Shown here: one piece after another, positions 12,301 to 24,360 of the stretch
Numbering within the stretch: position 1 is the first letter of the stretch
Layout of the letters: each line of letters begins with the position of its first letter
NCBI GenBank assembly: GCA_016758965.1
Contig: JAEPRB010000104.1
Location: 1-64,000, forward strand
Length of the DNA: 64,000 nt
Reading direction: 5' to 3'
From: Circinella minor
Lineage: Eukaryota; Mucoromycota; Mucoromycetes; Mucorales; Lichtheimiaceae
The notes under the pieces: generated by a model
Database searches by the model: none
What the model saw: the letters and a program-made list of their open reading frames with translations, nothing else
What the model was told of the DNA's origin: nothing
Program-made: the position numbers and the translations under genes

Positions 12301-14678
12301 ACTTGAAGAAAATTATTACATCGCAGTTGCGCCAATTGGTATGAATATACAAGTTCCCAACCTCTTGGTAAGAATTTTTTCTCAATTTCTATTTTGGTAT
12401 TTCATTTATTAACTCCCCGTAGCCACCAGAACAAAGGTACCCAAAAAATCCTATTTGTAATACTTTGAGAAAACAGGATCAGAGGCCCCGACCATTTTTT
12501 TTGTTCGATCTGTTGAGTAATATATAAGGAGAAGAGAAATGATATACTATTCTTAGAAATACATAATGCTATTGAGTATTATAGGAGGATAAAACAAGAA
12601 AAAGAAGAAAACAAGTATATGTGAGCGATTAAAAAATAAAAAGGTCCCTCTTGGTGTTTCTATTAGTGAATAGATCTACTATTCTCTATTCAGTAGTTGT
12701 TATGTAATAGAACAAATTGGTCATAGCAAATGTCTAATTTTCATGGTTCTATATCTAAAAACTTATAAACAATTCGATCCTTGACCATTAATAGAGCGAA
12801 AATATCTCTACTCCTTTCGTAGTAACTTATATAGAAACATTTACCTTATTTATAATAAAATATAATGATAATATAAAAGAAGCCCTTTTTTTTTCTTTGT
12901 ATTCTATTATGTAGCACTCAGGTGTACATAGTCAGTAATTTTATTGAGCTGCAAAATCAATATTATTAATAAAAGGTATTCTTTTATTGGTAAAAAAAAA
13001 AGGGCAGCTCGTCGTTTACGTATTTTATATAAAAAATACTTTAAACAGGTCAGAATACGTAAAAAAATCCCCCCTTATTCACAACAACCGTCTACAATGT
13101 AATAGTAAATTTATATATGGGAGGGAGAATAGATAGAAAACAGGGGAAATAAAAAAAAGTCAAAACGAAAACGGGTAAACAAAATTGCTTCCACTTGTAC
13201 ATTTCCACAAAGACTATCACATCTTCATTAGTATATAATATTATACGTATTATAAAACATAACTGAATTAAAATCTAACCGGAACATATATTTATTATAT
13301 ATTATTGTATGTGTGTAGAAGTTTCTTGTGTATAAAATAAAATTAATCAACCAATTGTTTTTTTTTGAGTCCAAATAAATAAAAACACAATAATAATATA
13401 ATAAATGTAATAATAACATTGTTTTATAAATACCAAAAAGGTAATTAAAACAAATAACACTAACATACATACACATTTTTGAAGCGCTCTCTATGTTATA
13501 AAAAGTAGGAGCACCAGAGGTACATAATAAAAGAAAATTGATCGAGGCTACTGCTGTTACCTGAACAAATGATGAAGTATGATAAGAGCTGCTTAAGTAT
13601 AATATACATTGTCATATGATACATCTTTATATTATGGAGGTTTCTGGTGATTTTAAGTGACAAAGGTGTTGATTTGTAGAAATTTTTTGATTCTTTGAAA
13701 TTATTGTAAAAAAAGCTTCTTTAAATGTTTTATATAAAAAATATAATACTATTACAATGTATAAAAATATACAAATAGAAAAATCTATAATACATGTTCC
13801 TTCCCTCCCCCATCAATATTTTCTTTCCATCGAAAGGTAGGAACCATGAAATTTGATCAAGTAACATAAAAACCCATAAATATTATTATCTTAAAGGAAC
13901 GGGCCCAAAACTCCGTATGTGTCATCATTCAATCTTTTTATCCATCATCGTTTGTTTCATGATCATTCCACCCCGACAAAGTATTATACTAAAGAAATCA
14001 ATCTACAGTGCGTCTTTTTATGTTATTTATGAACCATGGTGAAGATAGTAACTTATCGATTGGCATCCGTGCTGGAATAATTGGTTAATATAACATCCCC
14101 GTCCTTGTCATCCTTGGTCTTATGAAAAATTATGGTCAGTCAGTAAATCGATTTTTTTTCAAGCTCAGGAACCTTCTTTTGGTGGGGTAAATTCTTTGAT
14201 GCAAGTATGTGGTACCCTGTCCAGTAGTTGCACCATGAATCAAATGACAATGAGATTTCAACTGCACCACCATATAAAGATATTAATATATTTTTGTGAT
14301 GTGGATTGAGCTGGTTCAAAAGATGAATCAACAGACACACACAGAGAGAGATAGAGTGAAGAGGGGTGTGAACAAGGAGAAAGAAGGGGAACTAACACAC
14401 TAACAAGCTGTCCTCCCCCCCCAACATCTTCCTAGAATCCCTTTTGTACACTGATCTCTCCACAGGCTAATTACCGATTATATACTTTTGACTTTTTCTT
14501 TTTCGGTTTACATCTTCTCCTTCTTCTTTTTTTTTTGTCAAAGCCTTTTGTGTTAAAAAAATATAAATAAAAGGAGTATTTACTACTCGACGCTTCTTTT
14601 TTCTTCTTTTTTCTAACATTTTTTTCAAACTTTTCAGCACCATATTTTCCCTTTCCTGTTATAATTATAATTTTCCAC
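12301..14678. other. AT-rich intergenic region
   Basis: No supported gene in about 2.4 kb. Contents are poly-T/A tracts, short near-inverted repeats (for example around 12660-12720 and 12770-12870) and, from about 14340, purine-rich then pyrimidine-rich stretches that probably belong to the promoter and 5' leader of the gene at 14679. Confidence 0.5.
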
Positions 14679-16173
14679 ATGGTATTTTCAATTCCTATTT
14701 ATCGCGTTTCTGATGTCCATGCTGAAAAGGTATATAGTGTTATAATAATGATGGTGTTCTATATTCATTTTGCTTTGAAAAGAAAAGAAAAAAGGAGAAT
14801 AAGTCAATGAAGCTTAATAAGTATATTTAATAATTATTATGTAACAGCAACAAAATGCGCGCAGTGTATTTCCACTGACACCTTCGCCGCCAACAACTTC
14901 TTCTTCTTCATTTTCATCTTCTGGTCGCCTAATTGTTGAAGAAGAATGTTCTTCTTCATTATCTAAAAGATCGCATTACATTGATGAATATGGTAAAGAA
15001 AAAGATCTACAAGCTAGTAAATATGCGAGTGTGTGCGAGTGTGTTATTATGTTCTCCGGGGTATACCCGGAAAGAAAGCCGACTTTTCCATTTTTTTTTT
15101 CTCTTCTGAAAAACAGTATACTAAAAATAAATTTTATTTAATCGTTGTTTTTTCAACATATAATAATTTTATGCAAAATAACAATAAAAATAAGCAGATC
15201 AACAACAACATTATTTTTCTTCTGAACGACAAGGTAAACAACCATTAAAACAATCTCCGTCATCACCATCGTCATCTTATCGGTATAATAAGCCCCGATA
15301 TTATGGTTCTACAATGGATCATCCAGATGCAGCGCTTCTAGGTAAAGTTTATATATAATTTAAGCAATGTATATTTCTTTTTCTTTTGTTTTCTTCCTCT
15401 TGTGTCTCCATTTCTTTTTTTCTTCTCTACTTATTCTTTTTTCCACATTACTACAAACAAAAGGTGTACCAAAGCCATCAAAGTCCATTGGAACATCAAA
15501 GAGTATACATAGTATTTCTTCAATTGGTAGTGACGCTTCATTTAAAACCGCAATTTCAACACAACAACAGAAAAATTCAACAAAAGAAACAACAACACAT
15601 TTTGTCGACGATATTACCATGCCATCCACACCCCCACATACAACTGTAAGCCCGAATGATAATGATGAAGGCCTTTATCTCTTATGGACACACCAGTTAC
15701 TTCGAGAACGAGGATTTAAACCATCGCCTTGTCGATATAAAGAAGATAATGTTCAAATATTAGCTGAAAACGATAATGATATAATGAACGATGACAATGG
15801 TGATGATGATAGCGATGATACTCGAAGTACTGATAGTAGTCTTACCAATGGAGAAGATAGAGAATCTTCTTTACTATTAACGTCTCCTGATCTTGTCGAT
15901 TACGAAAGTAAAATGCGCATGTATTCATCATATAATTCTTGTGCTTCATCATTTGCTGGTCCTCAACAACAAGACTATTTTTATCAGCGCCCATCCACAT
16001 CATCATCAATGCGTCATTCTTCCTTTGCTTCTACTTCTGCAGCAGCTGCAGCAGTGAGATATGCAGAATCACCAACAACAACTACAGTTGGTGATGGTGA
16101 AGAAGCCAATTCCACATCATTTTTTGCATCCTTCTTTGGAGCATGTTTTTCTTGTAATAATGGTCGTCATTAA
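14679..16173 (+). CDS. Ser-rich protein of unknown function with Cys-containing C-terminus
   Basis: Four exons are proposed: 14679-14729, 14848-14992, 15234-15341 and 15464-16173. All borders are GT-AG and the frame is continuous (phases 0, 1 and 1), giving about 337 residues. I do not recognise the family. The N-terminal half is low-complexity Ser/Pro. A better-conserved-looking block, EGLYLLWTHQLLRERGFKP, sits early in exon 4. An Asp/Asn-rich acidic stretch follows, then a Ser/Ala region, and the protein ends with FFASFFGACFSCNNGRH, a short hydrophobic, Cys-containing tail that could bind membrane or be lipidated (inference). Triplet and codon use look coding throughout. It is probably a lineage-specific intracellular protein. 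Confidence 0.72.
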
Positions 16174-17865
16174 ATAAATTTAGTTAATTATTATTATTGT
16201 TTTTTTATACATATAATACTACGTATGTTTTTTTAACCCTTTTTTTTTGTGTTTGATAATATATAATAGTTAATAATGAATTAGTACTATTGAATTAAAA
16301 GAAATGAGGGGTTTTTACTGTGTACAAAAAAAACAGAAGAATATAAGACTTTGTTTGCTTAAATATTAATAATTAAAATAATAAAACATATAATTAATAT
16401 GTTTGGACTTACTGCATAAAACAGCAAATAGCATTTGTTTTGAATGTCAGTTCAGGAATTGGTAAATGCATGTAGAAGCTGCATGTCGTACAATGAGTTT
16501 CTTAATTACCTTTTTTTCAAATTATTTTTTTATGTAATGCTTTTCCCCTTTCAAATATTGTTGATCTTTCTTTGCTGCGTGGTGAATGGTGCTATTATGT
16601 GTGACCCCTCGTGACGAGCCAGGGCCAATAAAATTGGTAACGTGGTATTCTAGTTATACACTTACATTTATAGTCTTTTTCATTTCATTTTATTTTATTT
16701 CGTTTACTCATAAAAACCGGATTACAACACCACACAAACATATAAAAAAGAGTTCATGACCCCCTTTATATCTCTTGTGTGTGCGTTGAAAAAGAATTTT
16801 TTTTCATGGTCAGTGCTCAGCCAGTTGATCATTATTTACGTATCACCTTGTGATTTCGCTACAATTATATTATACTGCAGAATAACAATATAGTAAAATA
16901 TATTACTCACTATCTTTATTGGTTATCAAATATTTTGTTTTAAAGCAATATCATTCTCCAACTCCTAGATTTTCTTGTTGTTTTACAGTCTAAAAAAAGA
17001 TCTAAGGAATTTTTTTTATAACTAAAAGGACCAATGCCATTATAAGGAGAGAAGGAAATCATCAGAAAACTCTAAAAGAAACCATTTTCTAAGGAAAGTG
17101 ATAAGAGAGTGATATACAGAGAAGGCAAAAGAAAAATATATTTCAAAAACTTTGCTTGAAATCCTCTCCATCTAACCTCTCCTCCATCTTTTTCTCCCCC
17201 CCTACCCCTTCAGACAAAAAAAAAAGAAAAACTCCTGCATTTCCTTTTCACCTCTACCCCCCATTAAAATGATCTTTATTTAACTATGTTAAAAGTTCCA
17301 TCAGCTGCGATATTTGTATATAAATGTATTCTTATGTGCCAGAATTCCTGCATGCAAAAAAGAAAAGCACTACTCACTTACTCTGGAATCAAAATTCGGT
17401 TTGCATTATTATGATGTAGATTTGTGACCAATGATCTATTGAATACCGGGGCTGCATAGGGTAGAAAACAATTTTTATTCGCTACAGTCCAGTTGCATGG
17501 AAGACAAGTTTTTTTTTATACTCGGCTCCAGCAGTAAGCACCCAGTGCTTTTTTTAGAAAGAAAAAACAGCAGTTCATATTTACATTTGATAGAAAACGA
17601 ATTATATTAATTATTTTTTGGGCTGTTCTGTTGTTGTATAAAACTTTAACATGCACTTTCATTCTCATCCATACAAATCAACTATTAATTCAACATCAGA
17701 GATAACTTCCATTTCTTTCATATACATAAATAATAAGAAAGACAAATAGTATCACCAATCATCGTCAATCGTCAACTCAAATAGAAAAAAGGGTAACAAC
17801 ACAATTATTCATTATATATTATGATGTTTTGTCAGAAAAACGATTTATATGTACAATAATAAAAT
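16174..17865. other. Intergenic region with long pyrimidine/purine tracts
   Basis: No supported gene. It lies between the 3' ends of convergent genes. Notable are an imperfect hairpin near 16600-16625 (GACCCCTCGTGACGAG), a purine-rich run at about 17040-17150 followed by a C/T-rich run at 17160-17270, and several poly-T stretches. Confidence 0.5.
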
Positions 17866-18216
17866 TTATTCGTGTCTTTTTGAAATCGCATCCAGCTCCT
17901 TTCTGATAGTCTCGGTTGTCTTCTTTTGTTCTGAAAGAGCTTGCTTCAAAATCTTAATCTTTTCTTGCTCCTAATTATAAAGAGAGTCAGTCCATTTTAT
18001 CAATTCATGTTACACACATTCTGAAAAAAAAAGAAGAAACAAACTTACAGCTTGGCGTGCCCACATGTTTTCTTGGGCTTTTTCTTTTTCACCCCAAGAT
18101 TTTGTACTGGCAGTAGCTCCTTCTGTATTACCATGGATACCTGAACGTTGCATTTTAATAGGTCTATGAGATGCACGAGAAAAAATACGGGCAGCAGCAC
18201 GTTGCATCATCATCAT
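17866..18216 (-). CDS. INH1: Mitochondrial ATP synthase inhibitor IF1
   Basis: Two exons, 18049-18216 (first) and 17866-17970, code for 90 residues. The N-terminus (MMMMQRAAARIFSRASHRP) is basic and Arg-rich, a mitochondrial presequence. The core is the IF1 inhibitory segment GEKEKAQENMWARQAEQEK, followed by a Lys/Glu-rich coiled coil (KIKILKQALSEQKKTTETI). In the family this helix binds between alpha and beta subunits of F1 at low pH and blocks ATP hydrolysis. The intron splits the protein exactly at the start of the coiled coil, with standard GTAAG...TTAG borders. Any of the four initial Met codons could serve as start. Length is normal for IF1. Confidence 0.93.
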
Positions 18217-19023
18217 TATGTATTGTAGTTAGTTGTAGTTTGTTATAAATAAAAAATAACCAGTTTTAGTAAAGAAGTTCTTTTTTATTTATGTAAATAT
18301 CAAATAAACGAACACAGCCAGCTGCCTTTTTTTTTCCTTCTTTTATATGATGAAAAAAATGTTTCACTTTCGATTATCAGACACCCTTGGCGTAAGTTAT
18401 AGAAATATACACATCATATAACAAACAAACACCAAAAAAAAGCTCACCTTCAAAAGAATTACAAAGAATAAAGTGTTTGTTGAAACTGCGATTAATTTTT
18501 TTTTTTATCTTGACGTATTTATATATTTCTTTTTTTTTTTAGCGTGAAAAAAAAAGCTCGGTCTTGTGATTCTTTTTAGAGTTGCTACGACATTCTGAGT
18601 CAAAGTTAATAAATTGCCGGTAACTACCGTTCATCATCATAGACACCCTTCCATCTTTTTTTTTCTCTTGGCATGTGTAATTGTTTTCAATACTATTGGT
18701 TGAGCAACATGTTTCCAAGAAGTATTCAGCGAATATCCATAATAGTTGAGTTGTGTATATACATGTGTTTGCACACTTCCTGAGAAGTGGTTTAAAAAAA
18801 TTGTAGTTATGATCATTGTGGGTATCTGATTTATTCAATAAAAAATAAACATGTCAAACACTCTTTCCAACATATATAATAATAGTAATGATGATGATAA
18901 TGATGATTCATATAAAGAGTATTTTTTTTTATACATACACTTGTTTTTTTTAAAAAAAAAAAAACGGAAAAAACCAAATATCACTTTATTTTAATCACTA
19001 ACTAAAAGAACAACTTTTTTTTT
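18217..19023. other. Intergenic region between IF1 and V-ATPase subunit C
   Basis: About 800 bases upstream of the minus-strand IF1 gene and downstream of the minus-strand V-ATPase gene. Poly-T tracts are abundant and an A/T palindrome-like run lies near 18945-18965. An open minus-strand stretch at 18539-18838 shows no family resemblance and is probably chance. Confidence 0.5.
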
Positions 19024-21093
19024 TCAGTTACGTTCCGAGTCAAATTCAAGTTCAAATTGAACATACGGTCGATAACTATTATCATTGACAGCTTGAAGAT
19101 CATGATCCAATAATTCCTCATGTTGTTGTCCCCCATTATTTTTCTTGGCAAGTGCTTGACCATGAACACCACCTAAACGACCATATTGTGCTACCAAAAT
19201 AGAGTCTACCTTTTCCTCATATTTTGGCTTTGCCTACAATAATTATGGGGAAAAAAAATTAAAAAAAATTCAATGTATGTATATTTTATAATAGTAGTAA
19301 TTAAAAAAAAAGCTTACAGCAATCGTGGCAGACATGTAGTTACATGGCAGACCATAACGAAGTACAGACTCTACAAATACACGTAAAGCTTTAAGATGGA
19401 TCCATGAAGTAAATACTTCTCCAAAATTAGTTCTCGACAATCGAAATAATTCTAATTGCTGTTCCTTTTCAACAGCTTCAGCTTCGGATAATTCTTCTTT
19501 CTGGGACTTGAGTGCATCTTCATCATACTTGAAGTCTCGTACTATAAACCTGACATAACAATGATAGTAATAAGAATAAGAATAACAGAAATGGCTGAAA
19601 ATCCTCTTTATTTCACAAACTGAAGCAAGGCTATTTTTTTTATGCCAGTGTGCGAATGTGGTTTTTTTTAATATATACATTACTTTTCTTCGCGGGCTTT
19701 CTGAGAGAATTCTTCGGCGACACGTTGGAAGAGAGTAACAGAAAAGAGTCCATATTCATCATCTTCTGCAATTTTACTATTGAAATTTAAAATTAATATA
19801 TGTAATGATGAAATAGAAGTGTCCAAGAGCCTGCTTAAGTATATAAAAAAAGTAATACAAAAAAAAAAAGACTTACACAGACGAACGTGGGACAACCATT
19901 TGAGTAAGAGTTTCATACTTGTTAAACCATTGTTTATATGCAGATCTAAAATGCATGATCAGTTATTGATTCAAGGTGAGTTTTTTTTTTTGTCAGCTGT
20001 CAAATCCGGCGGTTGCATAACAACGATAATAACAACGAGAAAAGCTCGCCATGGTATCCATGGCATAAACATTACCTTGGTACTGCAACAAATACCGTTG
20101 TCAAGTACTCCGAATTGAGAACGCAATGCTCCTTTTTCACAATTCCATTCAAGTTTCGTACCGAAAGATTACCACTATATGTGCTTGTTCATTAGAGCTC
20201 ATTGTAGCAATATCAAAAACGATGGAAACATAAAACATCTGGAAACTATTTTCCATGATCAAAAAAGAAATCTTATATAATCTTACGTTTCTTTTCGTTG
20301 GAGTGTTGTTAAAGTGTTCTTGCTTTGGGTATACGCGTTAAGCTTAGTTTTCATTACGTTGTCGATTGAAGTAACTTCCTATAAATTAAAGTGATAAGAT
20401 ATTAGAAGGGAGGACACCATGACAATTTCATTGTTGGTTTTTTCTAAGCAATTACTTGACTTAATGTGGCAGTGATTTCCTGCAAGGATTTGTCCGTGCG
20501 GTATTTCATTGTATTCCATTGAAATGTGCTGATATATTCTTCAACTGGCTCTGTTTTTATTTTTCAAGTTTCAGGTTAGTTTTTGGTAATCGGATCATTT
20601 CCTCCCGCCTCCTATCTTTTTTGTCCACTATTCCCTTTTTATATCATCTATTAATCGAAAGTGACATTTACTATCATTTGCCAACATGTATTCTCGAACA
20701 TGACCGTTGGTAATATCAGATTTGATCAAGTTAGCTAAAATATCGGCCAACTTATTCACTGACTGTTCAAAGGCTGTGTCATATTTTGTCAAGTCGTCTG
20801 ATAATAATACAAGTGCATCTAATGTACCAATCTAAAATAAACTCGCGCATACAATAAAAATAGTGATAATAATAGTAATGGAGTAAAAAATAAGTTAACG
20901 ATAAAAGAAGCTTTTTATTTTTTAACAATTTAATTTTGCGCGACATTTTTTTTTTCTTTTTTATTATTAATACCTTAAATTCGGGAACGTTGAATGCATA
21001 AGTTAAAGCATATTCGCTGAGTTTACCTCGAATGTTAAGAAATGTATTCTGCTTGTTACCCAATGCAGGTACAGAAACAAATAGGTATTTCAT
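19024..21093 (-). CDS. VMA5: V-type proton ATPase subunit C
   Basis: Nine exons in transcript order: 20974-21093, 20672-20831, 20456-20550, 20287-20378, 20076-20183, 19877-19945, 19684-19776, 19318-19549 and 19024-19233. They join in one frame to 392 residues, the length of yeast Vma5. Family landmarks are spread along it: [18 protein letters not shown] at the start, [72 protein letters not shown]-like [40 protein letters not shown] and [16 protein letters not shown]. Subunit C is the stator link between V1 and Vo and is released during reversible disassembly. It ends [11 protein letters not shown]. All introns are short with GT-AG borders; one intron (20551-20671) and several others lack stops in some frames, so naive ORF calls break the gene up. 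Confidence 0.96.
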
Positions 21094-21562
21094 TCTTTAA
21101 AGTAAAATTAAGGGAAAAAAGAAAAGAGAAGAAATAAAAAAAAATGAAACAAGTTTATGGTCGAGGCCGCTTTACATCCACACGCACAGAGAGAGATATT
21201 TAATAGAGTACATCACACATAATGGCACGAGACGTGACTTATATAAGAGAAGGGGGTGCAGCCCTCTTTTGTTTCAAATGACACTTGCCAAATGTGGCGT
21301 AACAACTTTTTTTTCTTTGCATTACAATAAATTGATAGGTCATTTTTTCCCTTTTATCTGTATTAACTTATCCTTATGCGATGATGATTTAAATGATAAT
21401 AATAGTGATAATATACCTCTATGTATCTGTATTAGTCATTAAGTAATAAATCGAATACTCATGAAAATATATTCACACACACACATACACACACATTCAT
21501 ACATAACAAGAAGAAACAATGAGGGAAAAATAGAGTAGAAAACAGATTGTTTATATAATATT
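21094..21562. other. Intergenic spacer between VMA5 and GCN20
   Basis: About 470 bases, with both neighbours on the minus strand. It should hold the VMA5 promoter and the GCN20 3' end. A purine-rich A/G tract lies just upstream of the VMA5 start (21100-21150), and a CA-repeat at about 21475-21495. Confidence 0.5.
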
Positions 21563-23140
21563 TTATACAGGTGGACATACAATTTTCTATATTAAAAAGA
21601 GATAAATATGTCAGATTGTTATTTAAAAGAGATACCAGTCCGTTATATTGATTGCTATTGTTATTATCCTTATAATTTACCTTGTAATCCTTGATATTGC
21701 CTGCAAATTTAGTTAGTACACCATTATCACAAATCCAGATTTCATTACAAACACTATTAATAAATCGTTCGTCGTGAGATACTGTAATTACACCACCCTT
21801 ATACACTTGTAAAGCATCTTGTAACGCATCAATAGATTCCATATCCAAATGGTTAGTAGGCTAAATCGATTATTTTTTAATAGAACAAGAAAAGAGGAAG
21901 TCAATAACCACATATACAAACCATTCTCAAATCGAAGAATAAGAAAGAAAGAAAAAGTAAACTTACTTCATCCAATACCAAAATATGAGGTCGTTGTAAA
22001 CTAAGAATAGCAAATGCTACACGAGATTTTTGACCACCAGATAATGTCTTCATGACTTGTAAACCAACCATACCAGTGATACCAAAAGCACCCAAATGGC
22101 GTCTATATTCTTCTTCATTTTTACCAGGGAATCGATCCATCATGTGCGCCACTGGAGACTTTGTCAAATCCAGTTGATCAATATGATGTTGTGTGAAATA
22201 AGCAATACGTAAACGACCATTACGATGTACTTCACCCGCATTAGGTTGTACTTGTTCTGTCAATAATTTCAACATAGTTGATTTACCAGCACCGTTAGGA
22301 CCCACAACAGCAATACGAGAATCCAAACGTAAATCGATATTTACATTACGGATAATCACCTTCTTTTTAGGATCATAACCAAAAGTGACCTCATTCATTT
22401 GTAAAATAGGTGGAGAGATAGCATCTGGATCAGCAAATCGGAAAGTAACCTCTTTTTCGTTCTGAGGAGGTTCCAAAACGGGAAGTTTTTCAAGAATCTT
22501 AATACGTTGCTGTGCTTGAGGGGCACGTTTAGCATTGTATCGCCAACGATCAATAAAGTCTTGCAAATGTTTACGGTATTCCATTTGTGATTCATATTCT
22601 CGAACAGCAGCCTTGAGACGTTCGTCTTTGGTGGCATGGAAGTTGGTAAAGTTACCCTTATAATAATCTAATTTCTCAGAATGCATATATAAAATATCAG
22701 TTGCAACTTCGTCCAAGAATTCTAAAAAAAAAAAAGGTTAAAAAAAGTTTTTAATATCATTATTCTCTGTTTTTCGTCATTATTTTTATTATTTTACCTC
22801 TGTCGTGAGATACTACAAGCAAAGTGTTAGTCCAAGTTTGTAAGTATTTTTCAAGCCAAACAATAGCAGGGATCTAAATGATCATAGCACATAAGTTTTT
22901 TTTTTTTTTTAAAAAAAAGATTAGAAATCCAACAACATATTTGATCCAAAAATTTATACAAGTTCTTACATCCAACATGTTATCCGGTTCATCAAGCATA
23001 AGAACATCAGGTTTACAAAACAATGCACGAGCCAATGAAATACGCATACGCCAACCACCAGAAAATTCACGGGTAGGTCGTTTTTGATCTGGAGCAGGGA
23101 AACCAAGACCAGATAAAATAGCAGCAGCCCTATAGTATTC

Positions 23141-23175
<35 letters not shown>

Positions 23176-24360
23176 GAATTCTCACTACTTTCAAAATAAA
23201 AAATAAAACTATCCCTGCTAACCCTTCCCATTATCAGTATTATCTCATTCCGTTTTAACTATTACTTACTTTGATTCAGCCTTATCACTTTCAATTTCTT
23301 CAAGTTTAGCAAACACTTCCTTTAATTCAACTTCAAGCTTTTCTTTTTCTTGTGTCAAATCTTTCTTTTCTTGTTCATCTAATCCTTCTTCATCAAGTTC
23401 ATTTTCGAGCTGGTTGATATTGGCTGATAAAACGCGTTCTTTTTCAAGTAAATGTTCACGCCAGACATCAGCTCTCAGTACCATTTCAATTGCAGGTGTA
23501 TCATCACCAATAACCTAAAAAGTTAATTATAATGATTAGTGTTTAAAAACAAACAAATAAAGAAAATTGTTTTTATCACCCATCAAATCCACCAACTTAA
23601 TGAAAATATATAAACTTACTTCTTGTTCAACATATAATACGGAAATGTGAGATGGTACATTGATCTCACGACGTGCAATAGCACGTAACAAGGTCGATTT
23701 ACCAATACCGTTTTTACCAACGACACCATAACGACGACCAAATGCCAAAGTCAAATTTGCATCTGTCAAAATACGACGACCTGCAAATGAAATATCAAAG
23801 TTCTCCACTTTAATGTCTTTAACTTTACCCTTGGTAGTAGTGTAATCCAAAATAGGGTTATATAACTTGTATTCTTCTTGCAATTGTTTTTGTTCATTCA
23901 ATAACTTGGAAGCTTCATATTCAACCTTCATGTTAGTCTTTTGTTGTCTCTTTGCAATCTTGGTAGCTAATTTCTCTTCTGCTTTACGTAATTTCTTTTG
24001 ATCCACTTGAGATTGAACACGTTTTCCTGAAACATGATCAAGTTCAACACCTCCCGATTGAAGTTGTGCTGTTGCTGAAACACCCGATTGATTACCAATA
24101 GTGATAGCTTGATCTAATTTACGACTCGTAGAAGAAGCATGTGTGTTGGATCTGTTCTTTAATAACATGCGAGTTAGCTCGTCACATAGTTGATTGATTT
24201 TATGTTCTTCACCACCAGCATCAAGTAAAATGGGTTTCACGAATTCACTAATAGCATCCTCGTCTTCATTATCAAAGTCGTTTTCTTGAAGGTATCCTTC
24301 AACATATTCAACGATAGCCTCGTCTGCATCGGGAACTGCTTTTCGGATCAAAGCTTCCAT
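21563..24360 (-). CDS. GCN20: ABC-F ATPase, GCN20/ABCF3 type
   Basis: Seven exons in transcript order: 23620-24360, 23270-23514, 22970-23129, 22798-22873, 21967-22721, 21681-21860 and 21563-21586, giving 726 residues. The N-terminal domain ([20 protein letters not shown]) is the GCN20-type region that contacts GCN1. Two ABC cassettes follow. Cassette one has Walker [10 protein letters not shown] (about 216-224), signature [16 protein letters not shown] and Walker [13 protein letters not shown]. Cassette two has [21 protein letters not shown] and VLDEPTNHLD, the last split by an intron after DE. There are no membrane segments, as expected for ABC-F. The family acts on ribosomes and, with GCN1, in GCN2 activation. 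Cassette one has Asp after DEP, where Thr or Ser is usual. The last 24-nt exon (ending IVCPPV) is inferred; without it the frame runs into low-complexity sequence. Confidence 0.95.

Noticed and set aside
15360..15629. Minus-strand frame over the start of exon 4 of the Ser-rich orphan
   Set aside because: A shadow of a coding exon on the opposite strand; no splice or family support.
18539..18838. 99-codon minus-strand frame between IF1 and VMA5
   Set aside because: Mixed low-complexity composition, includes a run of Met and Lys, and no family match.
21459..21680. Extension of GCN20 through Asn-rich and CVCVCV residues to a stop at 21459
   Set aside because: This is read-through of an intron and the 3' flank; a GTAAAT donor follows DYK and a TATAG acceptor gives a short sensible C-terminus.
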